This document shows positions 1 through 6,732 of a stretch of 16,592 nucleotides of DNA, in pieces. A program made the position numbers and the translations under genes. This stretch comes from Chloroflexota bacterium (GTDB lineage Bacteria; Chloroflexota; Anaerolineae; Anaerolineales; Anaerolineaceae), in NCBI GenBank assembly GCA_029265085.1, contig JAJUJY010000094.1, positions 1-16,592 of the forward strand. The letters run 5' to 3'. Positions within the stretch are counted from its first letter, which is position 1. Each line of letters opens with the position of its first letter. The notes below the pieces were generated by a model, which was not told where the DNA came from, searched no databases, and saw only the letters and a program-made list of their open reading frames with translations.

Positions 1-1
1 A

Positions 2-508
2 TTAGAAAATGGCGATATTCCTTACAAAGAAACCAGTCCAATATTTATTCTTGATAATCACCTGGGAAAATTAGCGGATTATTTACGGTTGTTTGGTTTT
101 GATACCTTGTATAATAACGCTTGGTCAGACGAAAAAATCGCACAAATAGCCAGCCAGGAAAAGAGAATTTTATTAACCAGGGACAGAGGACTTCTAAAAA
201 GAAAGATCGTTATTTGGGGATATTGTGTCCGTCTGGATAATCCCAAAGATCAACTGAAAGAAGTGTTTAACTATTTTTGTTTGGCAAAATGGACCAGGCC
301 ATTTGTGAGATGCGCAAGATGTAATGGATTATTAAAAACCGTGGAAAAATCAACAATTATGCACCTGCTCCAACCTCTAACAATACAATTCTATGATGAA
401 TTTAATCAATGCCAGGATTGTGGGCAGATTTACTGGAAAGGATCTCATTTTATCCTCATGCAAAACTTCATTAACCAAATGATTCAACAGCAAGAGGAGG
501 ATCGATGA
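2..508 (+). CDS. Mut7-C RNase domain protein with zinc ribbon (5' partial)
   Basis: The reading frame is open to the left window edge, so the N-terminus is missing and 168 residues are visible. A TTG at 89 lies inside the conserved domain and is not the start. The visible part opens with FILDNHLGKLADYLRLFGFD, then YNNAWSDEKIA and LLTRDRGLL, which is the PIN-like Mut7-C pattern with acidic residues in the first strand and in TRD. The C-terminal part carries two CxxC pairs (residues about 104/107 and 137/140), which should bind zinc. Family knowledge: Mut7-C proteins are predicted RNases, and many bacterial members carry a ubiquitin/ThiS-like N-terminal domain; whether this one does cannot be seen. 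The stop overlaps the next start as ATGA, so the two genes are probably translationally coupled. Confidence 0.85.
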   Translation, partial: LENGDIPYKETSPIFILDNHLGKLADYLRLFGFDTLYNNAWSDEKIAQIASQEKRILLTRDRGLLKRKIVIWGYCVRLDNPKDQLKEVFNYFCLAKWTRPFVRCARCNGLLKTVEKSTIMHLLQPLTIQFYDEFNQCQDCGQIYWKGSHFILMQNFINQMIQQQEEDR

Positions 509-1533
509 CCACGATCTTGCCTGTTGGAAAATTACCGCATCAATTACTGTCGGATATCATCCAAAAAGCCCCCACCAAAGACTCCTCAGTGCTATTAGGG
601 CCTGGGGTTGGTCTGGATTGCGCAGTTATAGACCACGGCACAGATCAGTTATTGGTTTATAAAACTGAACCCATCACATTTGCCAGCCGTGATATTGGCT
701 GGTACGCCGTGCAAATTGCCGCCAATGATATTGCCACCACCGGTGCAGTACCCCGATGGATTTTATTGACAGTTTTGCTTCCTGAGAACCATACCACGCC
801 TGAATTGGTCCATTCCATTAGCAATCAATTTTTTGATACATGCCGTTCATTAGGTATCACCGTAATTGGCGGGCACAGCGAAATAACCTATGGGATAGAC
901 CGCCCAATTCTTGTATCAACCTTAATCGGTGAAGTAAAAAGAGAAAAATTGGTTACTCCGAAAGGTACAAAGCCAGGAGATAGAATATTATTAACTAAAG
1001 GAATACCGATCGAAGCTACTGCACTCCTCGCCAGAGAATTTCCTGAAAGGTTAATAACGCAATTAACCCCACAAGAAATCGAGCAGGCACAGAATTATCT
1101 ATTTTCTCCCGGTATTAGTGTTCTCCAAGATGCCCAAATTGCAATATCCGCAGGACATGTAACAGCGATGCATGATCCCACGGAGGGAGGTTTAGGAACC
1201 GCTCTCTGGGAATTGGCTGAAGCCAGCCAAACAACATTGGTCATTCACCCGGAAAATATACCAATTTCTGAAATTTCAGGAAAAATATGCAATATCTTTG
1301 ATTTGGATCCGATTGGCACGATCGCCTCTGGGTCATTATTATTAACCGCAGCCTCGGCTGATGTCGACAATATCATGAATGCCCTGAAATCAAATCAAAT
1401 CGCATGCGCTGAAATTGGCTGGGTTGAAGATGGAGCAGCAGAAGTATTTACCGAAACAAACGCTGGCCGCCATTTCCTCAAACGATTTTCTCGGGATGAG
1501 ATAGGGCGAGTTTACGAAGGCACACAAAAATAA
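505..1533 (+). CDS. AIR synthase-related (HypE/ThiL-like) ATP-binding protein
   Basis: A 342-residue member of the PurM/AIR synthase superfamily, whose enzymes bind ATP and activate an amide, carboxylate or phosphate. Visible signatures are GLDCAV (36-41, counterpart of the GDDAA motif), ANDIATTGAVP (73-83), VIGGHSE (120-126) and MHDPTEGGLGTALWELAEAS (222-241), the last close to HypE's DPTRGGL block. HypE ends in a conserved cysteine that receives the carbamoyl group; this protein ends in EGTQK without one, and no hydrogenase maturation genes are nearby. A HypE function is therefore unlikely and the substrate is unknown. The ATG overlaps the upstream stop and has a strong AGAGGAGG ribosome site at 493-500. 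The gene sits between the Mut7-C gene and the PrsW gene. Confidence 0.8.
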   Translation: MTTILPVGKLPHQLLSDIIQKAPTKDSSVLLGPGVGLDCAVIDHGTDQLLVYKTEPITFASRDIGWYAVQIAANDIATTGAVPRWILLTVLLPENHTTPELVHSISNQFFDTCRSLGITVIGGHSEITYGIDRPILVSTLIGEVKREKLVTPKGTKPGDRILLTKGIPIEATALLAREFPERLITQLTPQEIEQAQNYLFSPGISVLQDAQIAISAGHVTAMHDPTEGGLGTALWELAEASQTTLVIHPENIPISEISGKICNIFDLDPIGTIASGSLLLTAASADVDNIMNALKSNQIACAEIGWVEDGAAEVFTETNAGRHFLKRFSRDEIGRVYEGTQK

Positions 1534-1554
1534 ACTCTTTTTATAAGGATATCT

Positions 1555-2541
1555 ATGGGCTTCCTCTTATCACTTCTATTTGGCTTTATCCCGATGTTTT
1601 TGTTTGCAGGGTTTATCAATTGGCTGGATCGGTATGAAAAAGAACCCCGAAGTTTGTTAGGTGGTGCTTTTATTTGGGGTGCAATCATCGCTGCTGGTAC
1701 CGCATTTCTAATTAATACAACCCTTGGCCTGGGTGTTTATGCACTCACCGGATCAGAAGGAATCAGTGAATTTACAACCGGGTCTTTAATCGCACCAATT
1801 GTCGAAGAAATCCTCAAAGGGTTTGCTGTATTGCTGGTATTCTTCATTTTTAGAACCGAATTTGATTCCATATTAGATGGAATTGTTTATGCAGCCATTA
1901 CCGCCTTAGGATTTGCAGCCACGGAAAATGTATATTACATTTATACCTACGGTTTTCTGGAAAATGGTTTTCCCGGATTATTTTCACTGGTCTTTGTTCG
2001 GGTAATCCTGGTTGGTTGGCAGCATCCGTTTTATACCGCATTTTTTGGAATCGGGCTTGCGAAAGCACGTCTAACCAAAAATACTGTCCTTCGTTTTTTG
2101 CATCCATTGATTGGATTAACCATTGGCATTCTCGCGCATTCTCTCCACAACACCCTGGCAAGTATTCTCACGGGTGGAGCGGGTCTCCTGGCCGGCACGA
2201 TCCTGGATTGGGTCGGATGGTTCTTCATGCTTGCCTTTATTGTATGGATGATTCTCCGCGAGAGGAATATGCTCGCCAAACACCTGGCTGAAGAAGTTAC
2301 TCTTGGTATTATCACCCCAAACCAATACAAAACATCTTATACAAGTATTTCTCAGGTAGGAGCACTGATCTCAAGTTTTGGAACTCCAAAATTTAATACA
2401 ATCAAACAGTTTTACCAACTTTGTGCTGAACTGGCTCACAAGAAACACCAATATGCTTTGATGGGGAATGAAACCAACAACTGGCAAATCATCGAATCAT
2501 TACGGATTCAAATTAGCCAATTATCTGCTTTAATTTCCTGA
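1555..2541 (+). CDS. PrsW family intramembrane metalloprotease
   Basis: A 328-residue multi-pass membrane protein of the PrsW/CPBP-like glutamic-type or metalloprotease group. In order: hydrophobic segments near 1-22 and 35-62, APIVEEILKGF (80-90) with the paired Glu 84/85 and Lys 88, ALGFAATEN (117-125), WQHPFYTAFFG (155-165) with His 157, and LAHSLHN (193-199) with His 195. These acidic and His residues in membrane helices are the family's expected active-site positions. After the last hydrophobic stretch (about 205-234) comes a cytosolic-looking tail of roughly 90 residues. B. subtilis PrsW cleaves the anti-sigma factor RsiW; no sigma/anti-sigma pair is visible here, so the substrate is unknown. 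The start ATG follows a weak ATAAGGAT site 21 bp after the preceding gene, so it is probably co-transcribed. Confidence 0.88.
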   Translation: MGFLLSLLFGFIPMFLFAGFINWLDRYEKEPRSLLGGAFIWGAIIAAGTAFLINTTLGLGVYALTGSEGISEFTTGSLIAPIVEEILKGFAVLLVFFIFRTEFDSILDGIVYAAITALGFAATENVYYIYTYGFLENGFPGLFSLVFVRVILVGWQHPFYTAFFGIGLAKARLTKNTVLRFLHPLIGLTIGILAHSLHNTLASILTGGAGLLAGTILDWVGWFFMLAFIVWMILRERNMLAKHLAEEVTLGIITPNQYKTSYTSISQVGALISSFGTPKFNTIKQFYQLCAELAHKKHQYALMGNETNNWQIIESLRIQISQLSALIS

Positions 2542-2556
2542 AATTACCACAAATTT

Positions 2557-2585
2557 TTCTCACTTTTCAAATCTCGTGGTAAAAT
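2557..2585 (+). promoter_or_regulatory. Putative promoter for tRNA-Arg
   Basis: A -35-like TTCTCA (2557-2562) and a -10-like TAAAAT (2580-2585) are separated by 17 bp, about 70 bp upstream of the mature tRNA. A 7-bp inverted repeat, TTACCAC (2544-2550) and GTGGTAA (2576-2582), brackets the -35 and overlaps the -10. Prediction by eye only. Confidence 0.45.
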
Positions 2586-2630
2586 AAAGGTCTTGAAGGG
2601 CAGGCAACCCCTACCCATTAACAAGTGAGC

Positions 2631-2646
2631 ATTGGTGCAAACCAAT
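2631..2646 (+). other. Hairpin with GCAA tetraloop in tRNA leader
   Basis: ATTGGT-GCAA-ACCAAT forms a perfect 6-bp stem closed by a GNRA-type tetraloop, ending 9 nt before the mature 5' end of tRNA-Arg. It would lie in the pre-tRNA leader. A role in processing is inference. Confidence 0.5.
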
Positions 2647-2655
2647 TCAAAAAAT

Positions 2656-2727
2656 GCGCCCGTAGTGAAGTGGACATCACATTACCCTCCGGAGGTAAGA
2701 GCCTGAGTTCGAGTCTCAGCGGGCGCA
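2656..2727 (+). tRNA. tRNA-Arg(CCG)
   Basis: A complete cloverleaf can be drawn by hand. The acceptor stem is GCGCCCG (2656-2662) with CGGGCGC (2720-2726); T8 and A9 follow. The D stem is GTGA/TCAC (2665-2668 with 2677-2680) with a GG-containing loop. The anticodon stem is TTACC/GGTAA (2682-2686 with 2694-2698) with loop CTCCGGA, giving anticodon CCG at 2689-2691 region and reading CGG. The variable loop is GAGC, and the T stem CTGAG/CTCAG encloses TTCGAGT. The discriminator is A2727. The 3' CCA is not encoded and must be added after transcription. A short run of Ts follows at 2729-2733. Confidence 0.95.
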
Positions 2728-2883
2728 CTTTTTATTTAACAGCCCTATACAAAAACTACATAACTTTTATAGATTCTATTAATATTACTTTTATATAAAA
2801 CTGGTATAAACAATGATATGTAGTTGATTAAACCAACGGGTTTACAAGAACACAAATTTGCGACTTTATCGAAAGGATTAACC

Positions 2884-3591
2884 ATGTTTCCCATATTTGG
2901 TGGGTACGGATTATACATTTTGTTTAGCTTACCCGCATTACTGTTGGGCTTCTGGGCACAGCTGAAAGTACAATCCGCATTTAAGAAATATTCACAAGTC
3001 CGAACGGCAAACGGTATGACCGGTGCACAAATAGCCCGACGGATTTTGGATGCAAACGGCCTCTACAACGTTAATGTAGAGCAGGTACAGGGCTTTCTCA
3101 GTGACCATTATGATCCTCGAAGCAAAGTCTTACGCCTTAGCCCTCAAGTTTACCAAAGCAACAGTCTGGCAGCAGCGGGTGTGGCAGCACATGAAGCAGG
3201 CCATGCGATTCAGGACAGCCAGGGATATTTGATGCTCCAATTCCGTTCAGCGATGGTCCCAACGGTTCAGATCGGCAGTTGGCTAGGCCCAATCGTTTTT
3301 ATGATTGGCTTGTTGTTCCAATCCACTTTAGGAACTGGCTTAGCCTGGGTTGGTTTAGGTCTATTTGCTCTGACTGCGCTGTTTGCGGTTGTGACGCTTC
3401 CGGTCGAATTTGATGCATCACGTCGAGCGAAATCATGGCTTTCAGACACTGGCCTGGTATATCAAACTGAAATGGGCGGTGTAAATAGTGTACTTGACGC
3501 GGCGGCACTTACGTATGTCGCTGGTGCTATCCAGGCAGTATCAACATTACTTTACTATGCATTTTTATTGCTTGGCCGCCGAGACGAGTAA
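2884..3591 (+). CDS. YugP-type membrane zinc metallopeptidase
   Basis: A 235-residue protein matching the YugP/Zn_peptidase_2 family (COG2738). It has an N-terminal membrane segment (about 5-25), the zinc motif HEAGHAIQDSQGY (103-115) with His 103, Glu 104 and His 107, two further hydrophobic segments (about 132-150 and 152-173), PVEFDASRRA (173-182) carrying the likely third ligand Glu 175, and a C-terminal membrane segment (212-231). The length agrees with the family's roughly 225-235 residues. The frame opens at a TTG at 2824, but ATG 2884 is preferred: it has a GAAAGGA ribosome site at 2871-2877 and gives the family's usual N-terminus. The 156 bp between the tRNA and this start are very AT-rich, and no clear promoter could be fixed there. 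The physiological substrate of the family is unknown. Confidence 0.87.
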   Translation: MFPIFGGYGLYILFSLPALLLGFWAQLKVQSAFKKYSQVRTANGMTGAQIARRILDANGLYNVNVEQVQGFLSDHYDPRSKVLRLSPQVYQSNSLAAAGVAAHEAGHAIQDSQGYLMLQFRSAMVPTVQIGSWLGPIVFMIGLLFQSTLGTGLAWVGLGLFALTALFAVVTLPVEFDASRRAKSWLSDTGLVYQTEMGGVNSVLDAAALTYVAGAIQAVSTLLYYAFLLLGRRDE

Positions 3592-3612
3592 ACAACACTG
3601 AATCGATCAAAC

Positions 3613-3650
3613 AAAAAAGAAACCCGATGAACCAGTCGGGTTTCTTTTTT
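3613..3650 (+). terminator. Rho-independent terminator after the YugP-type gene
   Basis: A 15-bp stem pairs 3613-3627 with 3636-3650 around an 8-nt loop. The CCCGA/TCGGG core is flanked by an A tract on the left and ends in a T6 tract, so it could also terminate in the other direction. It lies 21 bp after the stop at 3591. Confidence 0.9.
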
Positions 3651-3668
3651 ATGGAGAGGAACCGGGGA

Positions 3669-3680
3669 TATAATTTATCC
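3669..3680 (+). promoter_or_regulatory. Perfect -10 box placed for a leaderless start
   Basis: TATAAT occupies 3669-3674 and is followed by just TTATCC before ATG 3681. Initiation 6-7 nt after the -10 would place the first transcribed base on the start codon. No good -35 is visible, because the expected place falls in the T tract of the preceding terminator. Confidence 0.55.
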
Positions 3681-5954
3681 ATGCAGCAATTTCCTCGCCT
3701 AAAAATTCTCCTCTCAAATTTCATTATTATTTCTCTTTTGCTTCTAATCATTAGCCAGGTCAAAAATCCCTACCTGACACCTTCCCCACAAATGTCCTGG
3801 AAATATGCTGATCTAAAAATCATCGACCCGGTTGACGCGCCTGACCCTGCATTGGATATCATTGCTGCTTATATTCGGCAAACTGAGGGGAATTTCCAAA
3901 TTCGGGTGGATTTTTTAAAACTTGAAACTGCATTCGTCAATGATATATATCTTGGCTTCAATATCCAACCAATCCCACCCGGTTTGATGGCTGAAAACGA
4001 AAATCAATTAACCAGTGATTTATGGATTGAATTCCCTGCAGCAAGCTCCCCCCTGATTGCTGCCAAAATAACCCGTTGGAATACAATCCAACCAAGAATC
4101 ATTCGAAACATTAAGCAAAATTATGTTTTGATCGAATTGCCAGGCAATTCTAAAGATTTATCCATTGCATCGGTTGATATTTTTACTGCTTCTCCAGGAG
4201 ACAATCATTTTTCAGATTCGGTTGAAAATATTTCACTATCTGGGTTTCCTCCAGCCCCTGCCCCTATTCTTTTAGAATTTTGGAATACGCTGCCTGCTTA
4301 CACCCCAGCGCAAACTCTTAGACGCTGGGATGGGGCGCATACCGGTCCATTCGGACAACGTCATGGGCTGTCGATCTTATTAAATGCTGCCAAATCATCA
4401 CAAATTCCCATGACATTACTGGATTTAAAAACCCCAGCCTCTTTAATGGGCTTGGATGCATTAGGCGCGCTAAAAACGATCCGCCAATTAGAAAAAGAAC
4501 GTCTCATCCTGCTGCCTGAGGTGAATTCCGCGTTTGCGGATTATGCTCATCAAGAAACAATATTTAATCAACAGGTTCGGAAGGATTACCAACTTTCCAG
4601 GTCGTTATTCAACTTCAGCAAATCATTTCAATCTGTAAAGGATTTCTCTTCCGCGTTCGGCTATGCGATATTATTAGACCCTGCACACTTGCTCGCTGAC
4701 GGAAATACTACCTGGATTCCATTACCAATGGGGATTGCTACACCCCAATCGACAGGGCAAGATCCAGTGAATTCAAACGGATTTTCCAACACGGTCATCG
4801 AGCAAATTATTTCAACCGCCCTCTCGCCAGATCCATCGGATATTGTAGTTTTTGGTGGAAATCTTCCAACCAGCCCGTGGGGTGACCTCTCAATTGCACC
4901 ACAGTTGTTTGAGTATATTTCTCAACACCCCTGGATTGCACCATTGAACGAATCGCAATTGATTGGATTTCCAAAGATGCCATTGAACAACATTCAAGGT
5001 TTTTCTTGTGAAGATCCACTCTGCTTATCGGATAATTTGATGTCTGCACCCTCGGAAATGGAGAGCAAGATTGCAGATCAAATAAACCAACTGCAATCAG
5101 AGCAAATTCAATCGCTGGCATGGGATCAATTCTTCCGCCTGATTCAGTTAGAAGAAAATCAGGATTTAACCACCTTACGCAGGAATTATCTGGGAGAAAT
5201 CGGCGTCTGGGAAGAAGTAGACCGTTGGCTAATGTCGCCAACCCATACAATGGACTGCGAAAGAGATGTTAATAGCGATCAACAGCCTGAATGTATTCTT
5301 ACTTCCCAACAAATCATTCTGATTCTGAACCCAACGAAAGCCACCATCATTTTTGCTGGTGCGCAGCAGAATGGAGTCTTCACCCAATGGATTGGCAATT
5401 CCTCACAATTTGCAGTTGGATTAAGTGACCCAAGCTTTTGGAATTTAAATAACGGCTTGCGAAGCGATCCTTCAGTCATTTCAAGTGGTTTCCGCCTGAA
5501 TGGGCAAATGATTCAAACTCCCTTTGAAATTTCCAATCTTGAAAACCAAGGTGTAGTTTTGAAAAATGTCGACCAAAATCTTCTCATTAAATACCAGATT
5601 GAAGATACATATTTTCAATTTAAGATTTCATCGGATAAATTGATTGAAGCTCAAATTTCTCTCGTTATAAAACCGGATATTCGATACAAACCCGGCTGGA
5701 TTAATCAAACCTTGCTAACCGAACATCTTACCGACAATTCCTGGTCGTGGGGGCCAATCAACGCTCAAACCCCAAAGATTTCATTCCAGGCTGATTTTTT
5801 TCAGTTTTCAACTGCTCTTGACTCTTCAAAATCCATGAAAAATTCCGAGGATCCAAATTTTGATTATCCTGCCGGGCATTATTTACCATATCCAACCGGA
5901 CTATTGAAAATATTTATTTCCGATAAAAATATCATACAGTTTTCCATAGATTGA
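3681..5954 (+). CDS. Exported or membrane-anchored protein of unknown function
   Basis: 757 residues from ATG 3681. The N-terminus has a positive charge (PRLK), then a long hydrophobic stretch (about 8-26) and no clear signal-peptidase site, so it is probably a signal anchor with the bulk outside the cytoplasm. I do not recognise the family. The most motif-like stretch is at about residues 203-282, including RRWDGAHTGPFGQRHG and then LLDLKTP and LILLPEV; its alternation of hydrophobic strand and helix resembles a TIM- or NodB-like barrel segment, a weak inference. Four cysteines form two local pairs (SCEDPLC and DCERD...PEC), suggesting disulfides. The frame also has upstream ATGs at 3627 and 3651, but 3627 lies inside the terminator and 3651 at its end, and neither has a ribosome site, so 3681 is preferred. 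Codon use looks like the neighbours'. Confidence 0.7.
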   Translation: MQQFPRLKILLSNFIIISLLLLIISQVKNPYLTPSPQMSWKYADLKIIDPVDAPDPALDIIAAYIRQTEGNFQIRVDFLKLETAFVNDIYLGFNIQPIPPGLMAENENQLTSDLWIEFPAASSPLIAAKITRWNTIQPRIIRNIKQNYVLIELPGNSKDLSIASVDIFTASPGDNHFSDSVENISLSGFPPAPAPILLEFWNTLPAYTPAQTLRRWDGAHTGPFGQRHGLSILLNAAKSSQIPMTLLDLKTPASLMGLDALGALKTIRQLEKERLILLPEVNSAFADYAHQETIFNQQVRKDYQLSRSLFNFSKSFQSVKDFSSAFGYAILLDPAHLLADGNTTWIPLPMGIATPQSTGQDPVNSNGFSNTVIEQIISTALSPDPSDIVVFGGNLPTSPWGDLSIAPQLFEYISQHPWIAPLNESQLIGFPKMPLNNIQGFSCEDPLCLSDNLMSAPSEMESKIADQINQLQSEQIQSLAWDQFFRLIQLEENQDLTTLRRNYLGEIGVWEEVDRWLMSPTHTMDCERDVNSDQQPECILTSQQIILILNPTKATIIFAGAQQNGVFTQWIGNSSQFAVGLSDPSFWNLNNGLRSDPSVISSGFRLNGQMIQTPFEISNLENQGVVLKNVDQNLLIKYQIEDTYFQFKISSDKLIEAQISLVIKPDIRYKPGWINQTLLTEHLTDNSWSWGPINAQTPKISFQADFFQFSTALDSSKSMKNSEDPNFDYPAGHYLPYPTGLLKIFISDKNIIQFSID

Positions 5955-5997
5955 AATAATATTTGCCAGCTAATCCAAAAAATTCCTCAAAATTTAT

Positions 5998-6027
5998 ATG
6001 ACAAAATGTGGCTAAATCATGTAAAAT
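5998..6027 (+). promoter_or_regulatory. Putative rex promoter
   Basis: A -35 ATGACA (5998-6003, one mismatch to TTGACA), an 18-bp spacer and a -10 TAAAAT (6022-6027) lie upstream of rex. The predicted transcript starts near 6034, leaving a 30-nt leader that includes AGAGGA at 6054-6059. Confidence 0.6.
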
Positions 6028-6036
6028 TAATCACAA
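6019..6036 (+). promoter_or_regulatory. Candidate Rex operator (autoregulation)
   Basis: ATGTAA-AATTAA-TCACAA fits the known Rex consensus TTGTGA-N6-TCACAA with the right half perfect (6 of 6) and the left half 4 of 6. It covers the predicted -10, so NADH-free Rex bound here would block its own promoter. Confidence 0.6.
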
Positions 6037-6063
6037 ATCAGTTTATCTACACAAGAGGAATTT

Positions 6064-6684
6064 ATGACAATCAAACCGATTCCGGATATTGTTGTCGGCA
6101 GGTTGCCTCGATACTTACAGGCGCTGGAGCGGATGCAAAAAGAGGGGGTAGCAACAACCTCTTCACAAGAATTAGGCGATGCAATTGGTATTTCCGCGGC
6201 TCAAATTCGCAAAGATTTATCCCAATTTGGCGAATTTGGCAAACAAGGCACAGGATATTCCATCAAATTTTTGGTAGAGCAGATTCATTCTATTTTACAC
6301 GTGAACCGTGTTTGGGACCTCGCACTGGTTGGCGTAGGTGACCTGGGACATGCTATCGCTCGATACCAGGGTTTTCAAGATAGAGGTTTTCGCATCGTAT
6401 TGGCTTTTGATAACAATCCAGAGAAGCTGGGCTTAAAAATTGGGGATGTCGTCGTCCAGGATACGTCAGTTATGTCAAAAGAAATCACCCGGCTGGGCGT
6501 AAAAATTGCGATGCTTACCGTACCCGCAAATGCTGCACAAACAGTTGCGGAAGAGTTAGTCCAGGCTGGTATAAATGCTATTCTCAACTATGCCCCAATT
6601 ACGTTAAATTTACCCGAACGGATCCGTGTGGAATACATTGATCCAATCGTGAAACTACAACATATGACCTATTACCTTGATTGA
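6064..6684 (+). CDS. rex: Redox-sensing transcriptional repressor Rex
   Basis: 206 residues, the normal Rex length. The N-terminal winged helix (about 5-80) contains VGRLPRYLQAL, the recognition region SAAQIRKDLSQFGEFGKQGTGY (44-65) and the linker to a Rossmann domain with GVGDLGHA (90-97) and AFDNNPEK (114-121) for NAD(H). The C-terminus ends in a swapped helix (VKLQHMTYYL). Rex binds DNA when NADH/NAD+ is low and leaves it when NADH rises; typical targets are fermentation, respiration and NADH re-oxidation genes. The ATG has AGAGGA 4 bp upstream. A Rex-like site overlaps its promoter. The gene converges with the MreB-like gene at a shared terminator. Confidence 0.96.
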   Translation: MTIKPIPDIVVGRLPRYLQALERMQKEGVATTSSQELGDAIGISAAQIRKDLSQFGEFGKQGTGYSIKFLVEQIHSILHVNRVWDLALVGVGDLGHAIARYQGFQDRGFRIVLAFDNNPEKLGLKIGDVVVQDTSVMSKEITRLGVKIAMLTVPANAAQTVAEELVQAGINAILNYAPITLNLPERIRVEYIDPIVKLQHMTYYLD

Positions 6685-6693
6685 TTTATTGAT

Positions 6694-6731
6694 AAAAAAA
6701 TGGCTGTCGATTTTTCGGCAGCCATTTTTTT
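6694..6731. terminator. Bidirectional terminator between rex and the MreB-like gene
   Basis: 6694-6710 pairs with 6715-6731 through 17 bp (one G-T pair) around a TTTT loop. The GC core TGGCTG/CAGCCA is flanked by A7 on one side and T7 on the other, so it works for both strands. It starts 10 bp after the rex stop and ends 1 bp before the stop of the minus-strand gene. Confidence 0.92.
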
Positions 6732-6732
6732 A

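Noticed and set aside
505..1533. Annotation as hydrogenase maturation factor HypE
   Set aside because: The essential C-terminal cysteine is missing and no hyp or hydrogenase genes are nearby, so only superfamily membership is claimed.
3627..3680. Upstream ATG starts at 3627 and 3651 for the large exported protein
   Set aside because: They fall within or at the end of the preceding terminator stem, have no ribosome site, and would add a polar extension before the signal anchor.
4807..5250. 147-codon open frame on the minus strand inside the large exported protein gene
   Set aside because: The + strand frame is continuous for 757 codons with consistent codon use; the antisense frame has no start signals or family features.
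6006..6341. 111-codon + strand frame overlapping the start of rex
   Set aside because: It runs through the Rex DNA-binding domain in another frame; rex is unambiguous and has the ribosome site.
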